Made by a program: the position numbers and the translations under genes
The notes under the pieces: model-generated
Database searches by the model: none
The model's input: the letters and a program-made list of their open reading frames with translations, nothing else
What the model was told of the DNA's origin: nothing
NCBI GenBank assembly: GCA_031264295.1
Contig: JAISED010000034.1
Span: 1-43,027 of the forward strand
DNA: 43,027 nucleotides
DNA from: Eubacteriales Family XIII. Incertae Sedis bacterium
Lineage (GTDB): Bacteria; Bacillota; Clostridia; Peptostreptococcales; Anaerovoracaceae
Reading direction: 5' to 3'
In this document: positions 17,559-26,356 of the stretch, piece after piece
How the letters are laid out: every line of letters starts with the position of its first letter
How positions within the stretch are numbered: the first letter of the stretch is position 1

Positions 17559-17730
17559 CTAGTCCCTACGCACCGAAGATGCTTCAAATCCGACCTCGGC
17601 TGAGTTTATTATATACCACCTAGTCCCTACGCGCCGAAGATGCTTCAAATCCGACCTCGGCTGAGTTTATTATATGCCGCCTATATCCCTATGCGCAAGG
17701 GAGACCTCAAAACCCGCCTCTCCCAGCGCT
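17548..17730 (-). repeat. 61-bp tandem copies of the rapZ 3' tail between rapZ and yvcK
   Basis: Two 61-bp units (17548-17608 and 17609-17669) differ at one position. The next 61 bases (17670-17730) are the true end of rapZ and align to the units at roughly 70 percent, sharing the CCGCCTA-like start, TCCCTA(T/C)GCGC, and CAAA(T/A)CCG. The stop-codon context ATATAA is kept in every unit. Since 61 is not a multiple of three, these are not coding repeats. Confidence 0.8.
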
Positions 17731-18521
17731 TTGTAAACCGCTTCCGCCAAGGACACGGAACGGTGTCTGCCGCCCGTGCAGCCGAAGGCTATATTCAGCT
17801 TGTATTTCCCTTCTTTCGCGAAGCCCGGTATAAGCGCCTCTATGAGTTTCAGCGCGTTATTCTTGAAATCGCGGCTGATCGCCTGATCCATCACATAATC
17901 GCTTACTTCCTTGCTTTTACCTGTCAGTTCTTTAAGCTCCGGCACATAAAAGGGGTTAGGAATGAATCTGACGTCAAACACCATATCGGCCTCGACGGGC
18001 AGTCCATATTTAAACCCAAATGACAAAATGCTTATTTCAAAGGTTTTATCTGCGTTCTGAAGGAATATCCTTCTGATTTCTTCTTTCAGCGCCGCGGTTT
18101 TCATATTCGAAGTATCTATCACAAAGTCGGATATGCGTTTCATCTCCAGAAGACAACTGCGCTCCTGCGCGATCCCTTCAAGATTCGACCGCCCCGCCAA
18201 TGGATGCGAACGTCTGGTTTCGTTAAACCGCCTGAGCAGAATATCGTCGGAAGCATCCAGAAACAATATCTTGCAGGCGAATCCCGACGCGCTTATATCG
18301 GCGAGTACATTCTTCAGATCGTTAAAAAACTCCCCGCCTCTCATATCTATGACAAAAACCGCCTGTTCAACATCACGCTTTCCCTGACCCAGGAGTTCCA
18401 AAACGCTCTTAATCAAAGCGGGAGGCAGATTATCTATGCAATAGTAGCCCAGATCTTCAAAGCAGTCGTACGCGCTGCTCTTGCCCGCCCCTGACATTCC
18501 CGTCACTATAATGATATCCAT
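17670..18521 (-). CDS. rapZ: RapZ, RNase adapter / nucleotide-binding protein
   Basis: A 283-residue P-loop protein of the RapZ (YvcJ) family. Walker A GMSGAGKS is at residues 8-15, and the conserved C-terminal RapZ segment is GCTGGRHRSV. In enterobacteria RapZ presents the GlmZ small RNA to RNase E. In Firmicutes YvcJ hydrolyses nucleotides and influences competence; GlmZ-type regulation is not known there. The ATG at 18521 is chosen because GGAGG is 10 bases upstream; a GTG at 18530 is too close to it. It lies between the PHP gene and yvcK in the usual Firmicute order. Its 3' end has been copied twice in tandem. Confidence 0.93.
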   Translation of the reverse strand: MDIIIVTGMSGAGKSSAYDCFEDLGYYCIDNLPPALIKSVLELLGQGKRDVEQAVFVIDMRGGEFFNDLKNVLADISASGFACKILFLDASDDILLRRFNETRRSHPLAGRSNLEGIAQERSCLLEMKRISDFVIDTSNMKTAALKEEIRRIFLQNADKTFEISILSFGFKYGLPVEADMVFDVRFIPNPFYVPELKELTGKSKEVSDYVMDQAISRDFKNNALKLIEALIPGFAKEGKYKLNIAFGCTGGRHRSVSLAEAVYKALGEAGFEVSLAHRDIGGI

Positions 18522-18556
18522 TCCCCGCACACCTCCTGTTATTCCGCCGTTTCACG

Positions 18557-19312
18557 TCATTCTTCTTCATCGGTTTTTTTAATATTGACGATGCGTTCCG
18601 GTTCTATCCCCACGCGAAAAGCCAGTTCAAGCGCGGATTCGAAGTCGCCCACCCTGTTCGGGCTATGGGCGTCGCTGCTTATCACAAAGCTTACCCCGCA
18701 GTCCGCCGCTGTTCTTACGCTATCATCATCAAGGCTTTTATGCCATGTGTTCAATTCAAAGAGCACGTTGTTCTTGACGCAGGCCTCGGCGATAGTCTTA
18801 ATATCCACCTTGCCCTTATCTCCGGGATGGGTCAGCGCCATGATCCTGCTTTCATACAAGGCCTTCTCGACCAATAGTGTATTTTCCAAGATCAATTTCC
18901 CGCTATACTTCCCCCGCAACGACCCCAGATAATTCCTTCCCGCCAGGGATATCGCGTAAAATGGGTTCTCGCCTAAAACCCCATAATGGTAACCGGCCAA
19001 AATAAAGTCAAAGAACTCGTTTTCACGTTCGCTTACGTCTATCCTTCCCGAATGGTTGATTATGTTCGCCTCAAGCCCTAAAGCGATCTCTATTCCCGGA
19101 TAGAGTCCGTTGAGTCTATCGACTTCAGCCCTCATTTCCGCAAAGCGCGCGCGTCTTACTCCATATAAAATATGCCCCGGCCCATGATCGGCAATGCCTA
19201 TCTTTTTCAGTCCCTTTTGCATTGCGGCCAGTACATTGTCCTCTATAGTACCGCGCCCATGAGAAAAGACCGTATGTGTATGCCAGTCGCAGGTCAAGCT
19301 ATACTTCGCCAA
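18557..19312 (-). CDS. PHP-domain phosphoesterase
   Basis: A 251-residue protein with the PHP metal-binding motifs in order: CDWHTHTVFSHG near the N-terminus, then IADHG, then the Glu/His pair in GLEANI and AGYHYG, then ALTHPGD, and finally SSDAHSPNRVGD. This resembles the YcdX-type phosphatases with a trinuclear metal site. The substrate is unknown. It starts with a TTG at 19312: CGGAGG lies nine bases upstream and no ATG fits. The start overlaps the murB stop by 14 bases, so translation is coupled. The conserved position between murB and rapZ in Clostridia suggests a link to cell-wall precursor metabolism. Confidence 0.85.
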   Translation of the reverse strand: MAKYSLTCDWHTHTVFSHGRGTIEDNVLAAMQKGLKKIGIADHGPGHILYGVRRARFAEMRAEVDRLNGLYPGIEIALGLEANIINHSGRIDVSERENEFFDFILAGYHYGVLGENPFYAISLAGRNYLGSLRGKYSGKLILENTLLVEKALYESRIMALTHPGDKGKVDIKTIAEACVKNNVLFELNTWHKSLDDDSVRTAADCGVSFVISSDAHSPNRVGDFESALELAFRVGIEPERIVNIKKTDEEE

Positions 19313-20261
19313 TGATCCTTACCTCCGGTTCGAGCAGCACCCCAAAGCGGCTTGATACCGTTTCGCGGACTTGATCCATCAGTCCGGTTATATCGGCTGC
19401 GGTCGCTCCTCCTCTGTTTACAATAAATCCGGCGTGAAGCTCTGAAACCTGCGCGCCGCCTACCTTTAAGCCCTTCAGCCCCGCTTCGCTGATCAGCCTG
19501 CCCGCGTAATCGCCTTCCGGCCTTTTGAAAAAGCTGCCCGCGCTGGGCATATTAAGCGGCTGTTTTTCTATCCTTCTTTGGGCATAGTCCCTCATCAATG
19601 CTTTGATTTCATCCCGGTCAGCACGTTTGAGCTTCATAACAGCCCTTATTACAAGGCCGCCGTTTTCTCTGAGGGAAGAATGTCTATATGAAAAGTCCAT
19701 CTCTTCGAGTTTCATCGTTCTCACAGAAGCTTCCCGGTCTTTCTCCGCCTCCGTGAAAATCACATCCGCCTTTATAAATGAATCTTTGATCTCGCCCCCG
19801 AATGCGCCGGCGTTCATGAACACAGCCCCGCCCACGCTGCCCGGTATACCCGCGGCGAACTCAAGCCCGCCCAATGACGCCTTGAACGCTGCATCGGCAA
19901 GTTCAGACACGAGGGCGCCCGCCCCTGCTTCTATCGTCTCACCATCCGCCGATATATCCGAAAACCGCTCGCCGATATGTATCATGATGCCGCGAAATCC
20001 GCCGTCCCTCACCAGGAGATTCGTGCCTTTCCCTATGACAAAAAACGGCGCGTTAAAGCCGCTTATTATAGTCGTCACTTTCAAAAGCTCTTCTTCACTG
20101 CCGGGGACGACAAGATAATCGGCGGCGCCTCCCGCCCTAAATGAGGTAAAAGAATCCATAGGAGCATCCTTTATGATACTTCCTGAAGTCAAAATCCCCC
20201 GTATTTCTTCAGCGGCTTCGTGAATCAGGCGCGCCTTGCCTTCATGCCCCACGTTTTTCAT
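19299..20261 (-). CDS. murB: UDP-N-acetylenolpyruvoylglucosamine reductase MurB
   Basis: An NADPH- and FAD-dependent enzyme that makes UDP-N-acetylmuramic acid for peptidoglycan. FAD-binding motifs are visible: SFRAGGAADYLVVPGS, IGKGTNLLVRDGGFRG, and AGIPGSVGGAVFMNAGAFGG. The catalytic Ser is in PSAGSFFKRP and the C-terminal Glu in LEPEVRIIGE. At 320 residues it is of the short (type II) Firmicute form. The ATG at 20261 lies only six bases past a clear -10 TATAAT, with no ribosome-binding site, so the mRNA may be leaderless. An upstream in-frame extension runs through the promoter and is not credible. It leads the six-gene cluster to whiA. Confidence 0.93.
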   Translation of the reverse strand: MKNVGHEGKARLIHEAAEEIRGILTSGSIIKDAPMDSFTSFRAGGAADYLVVPGSEEELLKVTTIISGFNAPFFVIGKGTNLLVRDGGFRGIMIHIGERFSDISADGETIEAGAGALVSELADAAFKASLGGLEFAAGIPGSVGGAVFMNAGAFGGEIKDSFIKADVIFTEAEKDREASVRTMKLEEMDFSYRHSSLRENGGLVIRAVMKLKRADRDEIKALMRDYAQRRIEKQPLNMPSAGSFFKRPEGDYAGRLISEAGLKGLKVGGAQVSELHAGFIVNRGGATAADITGLMDQVRETVSSRFGVLLEPEVRIIGEV

Positions 20262-20267
20262 ACTAAT

Positions 20268-20297
20268 ATTATAGCACAGGGGGCTTGATCTTGACAA
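20268..20297 (-). promoter_or_regulatory. murB operon promoter
   Basis: On the minus strand TTGTCA (20292-20297), an 18-base spacer and TATAAT (20268-20273) preceded by TGC. It is divergent from the argG promoter; the two -35 boxes are eight bases apart. The predicted start falls at or next to the murB ATG. Confidence 0.75.
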
Positions 20298-20305
20298 CGG
20301 ACTTC

Positions 20306-20334
20306 TTGCCTTTTCAATTGACCCATGTTATACT
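20306..20334 (+). promoter_or_regulatory. argGH promoter
   Basis: A -35 TTGCCT (20306-20311), a 17-base spacer and a -10 TATACT (20329-20334). The same box pair precedes the phosphoribosyltransferase gene at 34573. The inverted-repeat element starts two bases after the -10, so it would form the first 166 bases of the argG leader. Confidence 0.6.
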
Positions 20335-20335
20335 A

Positions 20336-20501
20336 TAGGCAATCTCAGGAAACCCTCGTCACGTCCCCGGACGGTCTTTTTTCCGCTGTACGTCGTTGGC
20401 AGAACCCGCTGATACCAACGAGTATCAGTGGAACCTGCCGCCTAGTCCAGCGAAAAAATTCCTCGCCGGATGACATAACGCAGGTTTCCGGAGATTGCCT
20501 A
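20336..20501 (+). mobile_element. MITE-like inverted-repeat element in the argG leader
   Basis: The element is 166 bp, bounded by inverted repeats TAGGCAATCTC-AGGAAACC and GGTTTCCGGAGATTGCCTA, with possible TA target sites. The core folds into nested stems: TTTTTTCCGCTG with CAGCGAAAAAA, GGCAG with CTGCC, and CTGATAC with GTATCAG around CAACGA. The core matches bases 1-90. The ends match the short element at 37082-37140. It has no coding capacity, so mobility would depend on a transposase elsewhere. An alternative reading is a structured RNA leader of argG. Confidence 0.65.
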
Positions 20502-20546
20502 AAAATACAATTAGTTGTTTATCGCAAGACAGATAGGAGTAACGAA

Positions 20547-21758
20547 ATGTCCAAGGAAAAGGTTGTATTGGCGTATTCCGGCGGTTTGGACACCTCCGTG
20601 ATATTGACCTGGCTCAAGGAAAACTACAATGTTGAAGTTATCGCAGTGTGCGGCGACTGCGGACAGGGCGACGACTTCGACGCCATAAACAAGAAAGCTT
20701 ACGCTACCGGCGCTTCAAAGTCTTACGTTCTTGACATCCGCGAGGAATTTCTCACTGACTTTGTCTGGCCTACGATGAAGGCGGGCGCCGTTTATGAAAA
20801 CGATTATCTGCTCGGCACGTCGATGGCACGTCCGTTGATCGCGAAAAAGTTGGTGGAGATCGCCGAAAAAGAGAACGCCGGCAGCATTGCGCACGGTTGC
20901 ACCGGCAAGGGCAATGATCAGGTTCGCTTCGAAACTACGATTCACGCCCTGCGCCCCGATATCAAGATCATAGCGCCCTGGCGGATATGGGATTTCAAGT
21001 CCAGAGAGGATCTTCTCGACTATGCGGAAAAACACAGCATCCCGGTGGAACAGTCCCGCGCCAAGATATACAGCAGGGATCAAAACCTCTGGCACATCAG
21101 TCACGAGGGCGGCAACCTTGAGGATCCTTGGAACGAACACCTTGAAGACATTCATGTCATGAGCGTACCTTCGGAAAAGGCGCCCGACAAGCCCGTATAT
21201 GTGGAAATTGACTTCGAAAGCGGCGTACCCGCCGGCATTGACGGTAAGAAGCTGGATCCCGTCAGCCTGCTTTCAACGCTGAATAAGCTCGGCGGCGAAA
21301 ACGGCGTGGGAACCATCGACATCGTTGAGAACCGTCTTGTCGGCATGAAGTCACGGGGCGTCTATGAAACGCCGGGCGGAACGATCTTATATAAGGCGCT
21401 CTCCGCTTTGGAAAAGCTGGTTTTCGACAGAGACACCCTGAACTACAAAAACACTGTATCACTTAAATTCGCCCAGCTCGTCTATGACGGACTCTGGTAC
21501 ACCCCGTTGCGGGAGGCGCTCTCCGCGTTTGCAGACAGCATACAGGCGCCCGTGACCGGCACGGTGAAGATGAAGCTCTACAAGGGCAGCGCGCTGCCTG
21601 TGGCCAGCAAGTCGGTGAATTCCCTTTACAGTGAAGACTTCGCCACCTTCGGCGACGACGACGTCTACAATCAGAAAGACGCGGAAGGATTTATCAACCT
21701 TTTCTCGCTTCCGCTAAAGATAAGAGCGCTGAAAAAGCAGGAGGCTGATGAGGCATGA
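20547..21758 (+). CDS. argG: Argininosuccinate synthase
   Basis: A 403-residue enzyme that joins citrulline and aspartate with ATP to form argininosuccinate, the penultimate step of arginine synthesis. The PP-loop [13 protein letters not shown] is at residues 8-20. Other family signatures are [17 protein letters not shown], and the citrulline/aspartate-binding [14 protein letters not shown]. The length is normal. The ATG at 20547 has AGGAG seven bases upstream; longer in-frame readings run into the inverted-repeat element and are not credible. The stop overlaps argH in an ATGA arrangement, so the two are coupled. Confidence 0.96.
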   Translation: MSKEKVVLAYSGGLDTSVILTWLKENYNVEVIAVCGDCGQGDDFDAINKKAYATGASKSYVLDIREEFLTDFVWPTMKAGAVYENDYLLGTSMARPLIAKKLVEIAEKENAGSIAHGCTGKGNDQVRFETTIHALRPDIKIIAPWRIWDFKSREDLLDYAEKHSIPVEQSRAKIYSRDQNLWHISHEGGNLEDPWNEHLEDIHVMSVPSEKAPDKPVYVEIDFESGVPAGIDGKKLDPVSLLSTLNKLGGENGVGTIDIVENRLVGMKSRGVYETPGGTILYKALSALEKLVFDRDTLNYKNTVSLKFAQLVYDGLWYTPLREALSAFADSIQAPVTGTVKMKLYKGSALPVASKSVNSLYSEDFATFGDDDVYNQKDAEGFINLFSLPLKIRALKKQEADEA

Positions 21759-23131
21759 AGCTTTGGCGCGGTCGTTTTTCAAAAATAGCGGATAAATCCA
21801 CAGATGAATTCAACGCTTCCATCTCATTCGATCAGAGGCTGTATCTTCAGGACATAAGAGGCAGCCTCGCTCACTGCAGAATGCTCGCAAAGCAGGGGAT
21901 TATTCCCCGCGAAGACGCCGAACTGATCGAAAACGGTCTCGGTGTGATACTTGCGGACATCGAAGAAGGCAAGATCGAATTCACCGCCGAAATGGAAGAT
22001 ATTCACATGGGGATAGAGAGCATACTCACAGAGCGCATAGGCGACGCCGGCAAGAAGCTTCACACTGCCCGCAGCAGAAACGATCAGGTGGCGCTGGATT
22101 TCCGCCTATACCTGAAGGAAGAAATCACCTCGATAAGGACTGCGCTCAGAACGCTTCTCGAAGCGCTCTCTAAGTTAGCTCGTGGCAACCAAGATACAGT
22201 AATGCCCGGTTATACCCACCTGCAGCGGGCGCAGCCTGTTACCTTCGCCTTCCACATGCTGGCCTACTGCCAGATGTTCCTGCGCGACAGCGGGCGCTTT
22301 GCGGACTGCCAAAGCAGAATGGATCAGTTGCCTCTGGGCGCCGGAGCTCTTGCGGGAACGACATATGAGACCGACCGAGCTTTCCTTCGAGATGAACTGG
22401 GTTTCGCCGACGTTTGCCCGAACGCGATGGACGCCGTATCGGATCGTGATTTCGCTATCGAGTTTCTGTCGGCCGCGTCGATAACGATGATGCATCTTTC
22501 GCGTTTTTGCGAAGAACTCATACTGTGGAGTTCCTCCGAATTCGCCTTCATCGAGATGGACGACGCCTTTAGCACCGGCAGCAGCATCATGCCGCAGAAG
22601 AAAAATCCCGACGTCGCCGAACTGATACGCGGCAAGACCGGACGCGTGTACGGCAGCCTCGTAACGCTTCTCACCATCATGAAAGGCCTGCCCCTCGCCT
22701 ATAATAAAGATATGCAGGAGGATAAGCCGCCCGTCTTCGACGCGGCAGACACACTGAAGGATTGCCTTTCCGTATTCGCTCATATGATATCGGCCATAAA
22801 AGTAAAGCCCGACAATACGGAAAACGCCGCGAAGAAGGGTTTTCTGAACGCCACAGACGCTGCCGATTATCTTGTGAAGAAAGGCGTCCCCTTCCGGGAT
22901 TGCCATGAGATCATCGGCAGAATCGTACTCAAATGCCTGACCGAAAAGAAAAGCATCGAAGAACTCTCTCTGGACGAGCTCAAACAGTTCTCAGAGCATT
23001 TCGGCGGCGATATATATGACTGTATCAGTATCCGCTCATGTATAGCGGCGAAAAAATCCGAGGGTTCCACTTCCATGAACAGTGTCGCTGAGCAGCTTGA
23101 ACGCCTGGAAAAAAACCTGGCCGGTCTATAG
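21755..23131 (+). CDS. argH: Argininosuccinate lyase
   Basis: A 458-residue member of the fumarase/aspartase superfamily that cleaves argininosuccinate to arginine and fumarate. The N-terminus KLWRGRFSK is typical. The substrate-binding [10 protein letters not shown] is near residue 110, [14 protein letters not shown] near residue 150, and the catalytic-loop signature [11 protein letters not shown] near residues 273-283. It is full length. It overlaps argG by four bases. The next gene, a remnant of mgtC, starts 20 bases after its stop. Confidence 0.96.
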   Translation: MKLWRGRFSKIADKSTDEFNASISFDQRLYLQDIRGSLAHCRMLAKQGIIPREDAELIENGLGVILADIEEGKIEFTAEMEDIHMGIESILTERIGDAGKKLHTARSRNDQVALDFRLYLKEEITSIRTALRTLLEALSKLARGNQDTVMPGYTHLQRAQPVTFAFHMLAYCQMFLRDSGRFADCQSRMDQLPLGAGALAGTTYETDRAFLRDELGFADVCPNAMDAVSDRDFAIEFLSAASITMMHLSRFCEELILWSSSEFAFIEMDDAFSTGSSIMPQKKNPDVAELIRGKTGRVYGSLVTLLTIMKGLPLAYNKDMQEDKPPVFDAADTLKDCLSVFAHMISAIKVKPDNTENAAKKGFLNATDAADYLVKKGVPFRDCHEIIGRIVLKCLTEKKSIEELSLDELKQFSEHFGGDIYDCISIRSCIAAKKSEGSTSMNSVAEQLERLEKNLAGL

Positions 23132-23142
23132 CTTGCCTATAG
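23127..23142 (+). repeat. Possible solo end of the inverted-repeat element
   Basis: The stretch TATAGCTTGCCTATAGG contains AGCTTGCCTATA, identical to the right end of the short element at 37129-37142. It spans the argH stop and the ribosome-binding site of the mgtC remnant. At 12 bases it could be chance. Confidence 0.3.
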
Positions 23143-23150
23143 GAGAGCAT

Positions 23151-23461
23151 ATGTTTCTATCCGATTTTATTGTTCTACAATCCGACGTCAATCTTTGTTC
23201 CACCGCAACCTGCCTGGTACTTGCGGTGTTGCTTGGCGGAATAATCGGCATAGAGCGCGGAGTGCACAAATAAAACCGCTGCTCGCGTCAATACGCGGCA
23301 GCGGCATAACAATTCACGATGTACATTACGGTTCCGCCTCACTCATCACAGGTTCTGTCGGCGTCCATCTTTCACTGCGTATCCCCAGAGGCTCACGCCC
23401 CGGCGAGATACTCGAACGCATAGGCAGTCACGAAGGCGTCTCCCTCATTGAAGAGTTATAA
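23151..23461 (+). pseudogene. Remnant of an MgtC/SapB-family membrane protein gene
   Basis: An ATG at 23151 with AGGAG six bases upstream begins a 40-residue reading frame that ends in LAVLLGGIIGIERG, the first membrane-helix signature of MgtC/SapB (YhiD) proteins, and stops at 23273. Right after it, a different frame continues to 23461 with a stretch resembling the C-terminal cytoplasmic domain (ITIHDVHYG, then LSLRIPRGSRPGEILERIG, ending SLIEEL). About 100 residues with the remaining membrane helices are absent. This is an internal deletion plus a frame change, so no functional transporter-like protein is made. It sits downstream of argH and is convergent with the carboxyltransferase gene. 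Confidence 0.65.
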
Positions 23462-23481
23462 CGAAACCTTTCAGCGCGGCG

Positions 23482-24873
23482 TTAAACGGGATATACCATA
23501 TCATCCTCGTTCAGAAGCCCCGAGTCCACCTTATATTTCTGCGCGTTCCTGTATTGGAAGAAATTCAGCGCGGGCTGGGGGAACATAGCGCCCGTCAGCA
23601 CATCCTCTTCCTGTTCTATATACTGGGCGAACTCTTTTCTCGTCTTCTCAAGCTCCGGTTCCAGAAGATCCGCCGGTCTTACGCTTATAGGCTCTCCCTT
23701 GCCCAATATCTTATTCTGGATTTTCTCGCTTATGGGCACAGGCGTCTGACCGTACATGCCCTTCACCAGGTTCTTTACCTCTCTCGGCACCCGTTTATAC
23801 CTCTCGCCGCTGACCACGTTCAACATAGCCTGACTCCCTACGATCTGACTCGAAGGTGTAACCAGAGGCGGATATCCCAGATCCTCTCTCACTCGCGGCA
23901 CCTCTTTGAGAACCGCGTCGAACTTGTCGATGGCGTTCGCCTCTTTCAGCTGTGACACCAGATTCGACAACATACCGCCGGGCACCTGATAGACGAGCGT
24001 ATTTATATCCACGCCCATAAGCTTGGGATCGAGCAAGCCGCTGGCTATATACTTCTCCCTTATGGGCTTGAAGTGTTCCGCTATCTTGTTCAGTACGCCG
24101 AGATCAACCCCGGTATCATATTCAGTGCCTCTGAACGCATATACCATGGATTCCGTCGATGGCTGTGAAGAACCTTCCGCGAACGGAGATATTGCGGTAT
24201 CTATGATATCAACCCCCGCTTCCACAGCCTTCATATATGTCATGCTTCCCAGCCCGCTGGTGGCGTGAGTATGGAGTTCTACAGGTATTTTCAGGGCGCT
24301 TTTCAGATCACCGACAAGCTTATATGTATTATATGGATCCAGCAATCCCGCCATATCTTTGATACAGAACGAGTCCGCGCCCATTTCCTCTATCTCCCTG
24401 CCCAACTTTATGAACATCTCATTCGTGTGAACCGGGCTTATCGTATAAGAAACGCAACCCTGGGCATGACCACCGTACTTCTTACATGCCTCAATAGAGC
24501 TTTTAAGATTACGCGTATCGTTGAGGGCGTCGAATATACGAATTATGTCAATCCCGTTCTCGATTGATTTCTTAACAAACTCATCGACCATATCATCCGC
24601 GTAATGCTTGTATCCCAGCAAATTCTGTCCGCGAAGCAACATCTGCAGCTTCGTTTTCTTCACGAGTTTTCGTATCGTCCGCAGCCTTTCCCAAGGATCC
24701 TCATTCAAAAAACGCAGACAAGCGTCAAACGTCGCCCCGCCCCAAACCTCAAGGGCGTGATATCCCGCACTGTCCATGACCTCAAGTATAGGAAGCATCT
24801 CGTCAAGGGTCATTCTCGTCGCTATCAAGGATTGGTGCCCGTCACGAAGCACCGTTTCGGTTATCTTTGCCAT
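23482..24873 (-). CDS. Biotin-dependent carboxyltransferase subunit (pyruvate carboxylase B / oxaloacetate decarboxylase alpha), no biotin domain
   Basis: A 463-residue carboxyltransferase of the HMGL-like barrel plus PYC_OADA helical domain. Metal and substrate motifs are TVLRDGHQSL at the N-terminus, ALEVWGGATFDAC, LLRGQNLLGY, the Lys in SFCIKDMAGLL (carbamylated in the family) and VELHTHATSG. The domain ends near residue 455, and no biotinyl-Lys MKM motif follows. It must therefore work with a separate biotin carrier protein and either a biotin carboxylase or a membrane sodium-pump beta subunit, none of which is in this window. Whether it makes or breaks oxaloacetate cannot be told. AGGAG lies seven bases before the ATG. 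Confidence 0.88.
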   Translation of the reverse strand: MAKITETVLRDGHQSLIATRMTLDEMLPILEVMDSAGYHALEVWGGATFDACLRFLNEDPWERLRTIRKLVKKTKLQMLLRGQNLLGYKHYADDMVDEFVKKSIENGIDIIRIFDALNDTRNLKSSIEACKKYGGHAQGCVSYTISPVHTNEMFIKLGREIEEMGADSFCIKDMAGLLDPYNTYKLVGDLKSALKIPVELHTHATSGLGSMTYMKAVEAGVDIIDTAISPFAEGSSQPSTESMVYAFRGTEYDTGVDLGVLNKIAEHFKPIREKYIASGLLDPKLMGVDINTLVYQVPGGMLSNLVSQLKEANAIDKFDAVLKEVPRVREDLGYPPLVTPSSQIVGSQAMLNVVSGERYKRVPREVKNLVKGMYGQTPVPISEKIQNKILGKGEPISVRPADLLEPELEKTRKEFAQYIEQEEDVLTGAMFPQPALNFFQYRNAQKYKVDSGLLNEDDMVYPV

Positions 24874-24941
24874 ATTCTACTCCTATTTCTATAATTAAAC
24901 TGCTACACAAACTGTTACCCAATGCCCATAGTCACCTTACC

Positions 24942-26177
24942 TTACTCTGCGCCTATAAGGTTATTATACCACACAAGCGCCTTAACATACGCGTCATATA
25001 CATCCGACGCTTTCATATCCTCCAGTATGAGGGTTCTCGATACACTATTCCAATTCGCCGACTCATAATCTATCATGAACTTATATATATCGGCGTATGC
25101 GCCTTTACCCTCAGAAAGCGCGCTATATATCTCGTCAGACACATGTACAAGCTTCAGCGCCTCTTCCAAAGGCATATCCAAGATCGCGTCGAGTACAGAA
25201 AACAAACCCATCAAAAATAGGCTCTGAGCTTCTTTCTCCATGCCAAACTTGACCGCCAGCTCTTCGGCAAACTTTGCTCTTATCAGCGATATGCGGGTGA
25301 CCTCGCCGGGTCTGTCCGCACCCAGAAGTTTCGCCACGGCTGTAGTGATCCATTTGCTTACCTCGGTCTGCCCCAGCATAACAACAGCCTGGCTGATAGT
25401 TTTAACCTTTTCCTTTAAGGCGAAAAAGGCGGAATTCACAAGGCGCAGAAGCGAAACGGTCAGCGCCGGATCCTTCTGTATGACGGATGCGATATGACTA
25501 AACTCAAAACTGTCGTCCCGCACCATATTCATTAGGTTAATGAGATTGGCCTGCAGCGGCGAAACCTCATGTTTGCCCTTCGTAAGCGGAGTTCTGTAAA
25601 ATCGCCCCTCATAAAGTCCCCTGTACCGCGTACTTATATGCTTGAAAATATCGCAGGTATCTATATGAGTATACACGTTTTGAATGCTTTTTTCAAGACC
25701 GGCCGCCGACAGCTTCGCTTTAACTTCTTCTGCTTCATTCCACGCTCTGCTGTCATAGAAAACAAAATCACAAAACTCAAGTAATGGGATTAACTTATCC
25801 GGCGATTTCACCTTTTGACACCCGAAACGATATCCAAATGACTTCAGACGCGCGATGTTTCCAAGATATTGCTCAACGTCCCCGATCTCAGTGCCGTCTA
25901 TAAGGAAAACAATCTTGTCTTCCGGCTGCATACACTGGCTTTCTAAACGCCCCAGAAGCATGTACTTTGTAATAGGCACAAATATGGGTTTGCCCATAGT
26001 CAGCGCTTCTAAACTGACCATATTAAGCATCTCCAGCGGGTGGGCGATCATCGCCCCATCGAGCATATTCGCGCTTGCCCCGTCAAGTATGCCGTTTCCC
26101 TTACGGTAACGGAAATAATACGCCTGCACCGCTATATTTTCATTGAACAACGGCACCGGAACTATCAATAGGTTCAT
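24942..26177 (-). CDS. HDOD-domain signalling protein (YuxH-like, degenerate EAL half)
   Basis: A 411-residue protein. The C-terminal half (about residues 210-400) is an HDOD domain: SPLQANLINLMNMVRDD, then VIQKDPALTVSLLRLVNSA, then ISQAVVMLGQTEVSKW. The N-terminal half has the spacing of an EAL domain but lacks the EAL triad and metal-binding residues, so phosphodiesterase activity is unlikely. Such EAL-HDOD proteins (YuxH group) act as signalling adaptors. The ATG at 26177 has AGGGGG nine bases upstream. The gene stands alone, 68 bases upstream of the carboxyltransferase and in the same direction. Confidence 0.8.
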   Translation of the reverse strand: MNLLIVPVPLFNENIAVQAYYFRYRKGNGILDGASANMLDGAMIAHPLEMLNMVSLEALTMGKPIFVPITKYMLLGRLESQCMQPEDKIVFLIDGTEIGDVEQYLGNIARLKSFGYRFGCQKVKSPDKLIPLLEFCDFVFYDSRAWNEAEEVKAKLSAAGLEKSIQNVYTHIDTCDIFKHISTRYRGLYEGRFYRTPLTKGKHEVSPLQANLINLMNMVRDDSFEFSHIASVIQKDPALTVSLLRLVNSAFFALKEKVKTISQAVVMLGQTEVSKWITTAVAKLLGADRPGEVTRISLIRAKFAEELAVKFGMEKEAQSLFLMGLFSVLDAILDMPLEEALKLVHVSDEIYSALSEGKGAYADIYKFMIDYESANWNSVSRTLILEDMKASDVYDAYVKALVWYNNLIGAE

Positions 26178-26356
26178 CGTCAAATACCCCCTTCTTCGGT
26201 TTCCGGTAGTTGGTTACTTAAAAGCCGCCCCTGCCGACCACCGGATAATTCCACTATTTACAGTATACCGCCTTCTTTTATATTTTACAACGATTTTTTT
26301 GCATCCCGTCATATATCTTACAAAAGCACTTTACATATCTGCCTTGCAAAGCCGTT

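Noticed and set aside
20336-20501. T-box or known riboswitch upstream of argG
   Set aside because: No T-box sequence or known aptamer core is visible, and end-matched copies occur in unrelated contexts, which suits a mobile repeat better.
20325-20546. N-terminal extension of ArgG by 74 residues
   Set aside because: It reads through the inverted-repeat element and the promoter -10 region. The ATG at 20547 has a good ribosome-binding site and gives the normal ArgG length.
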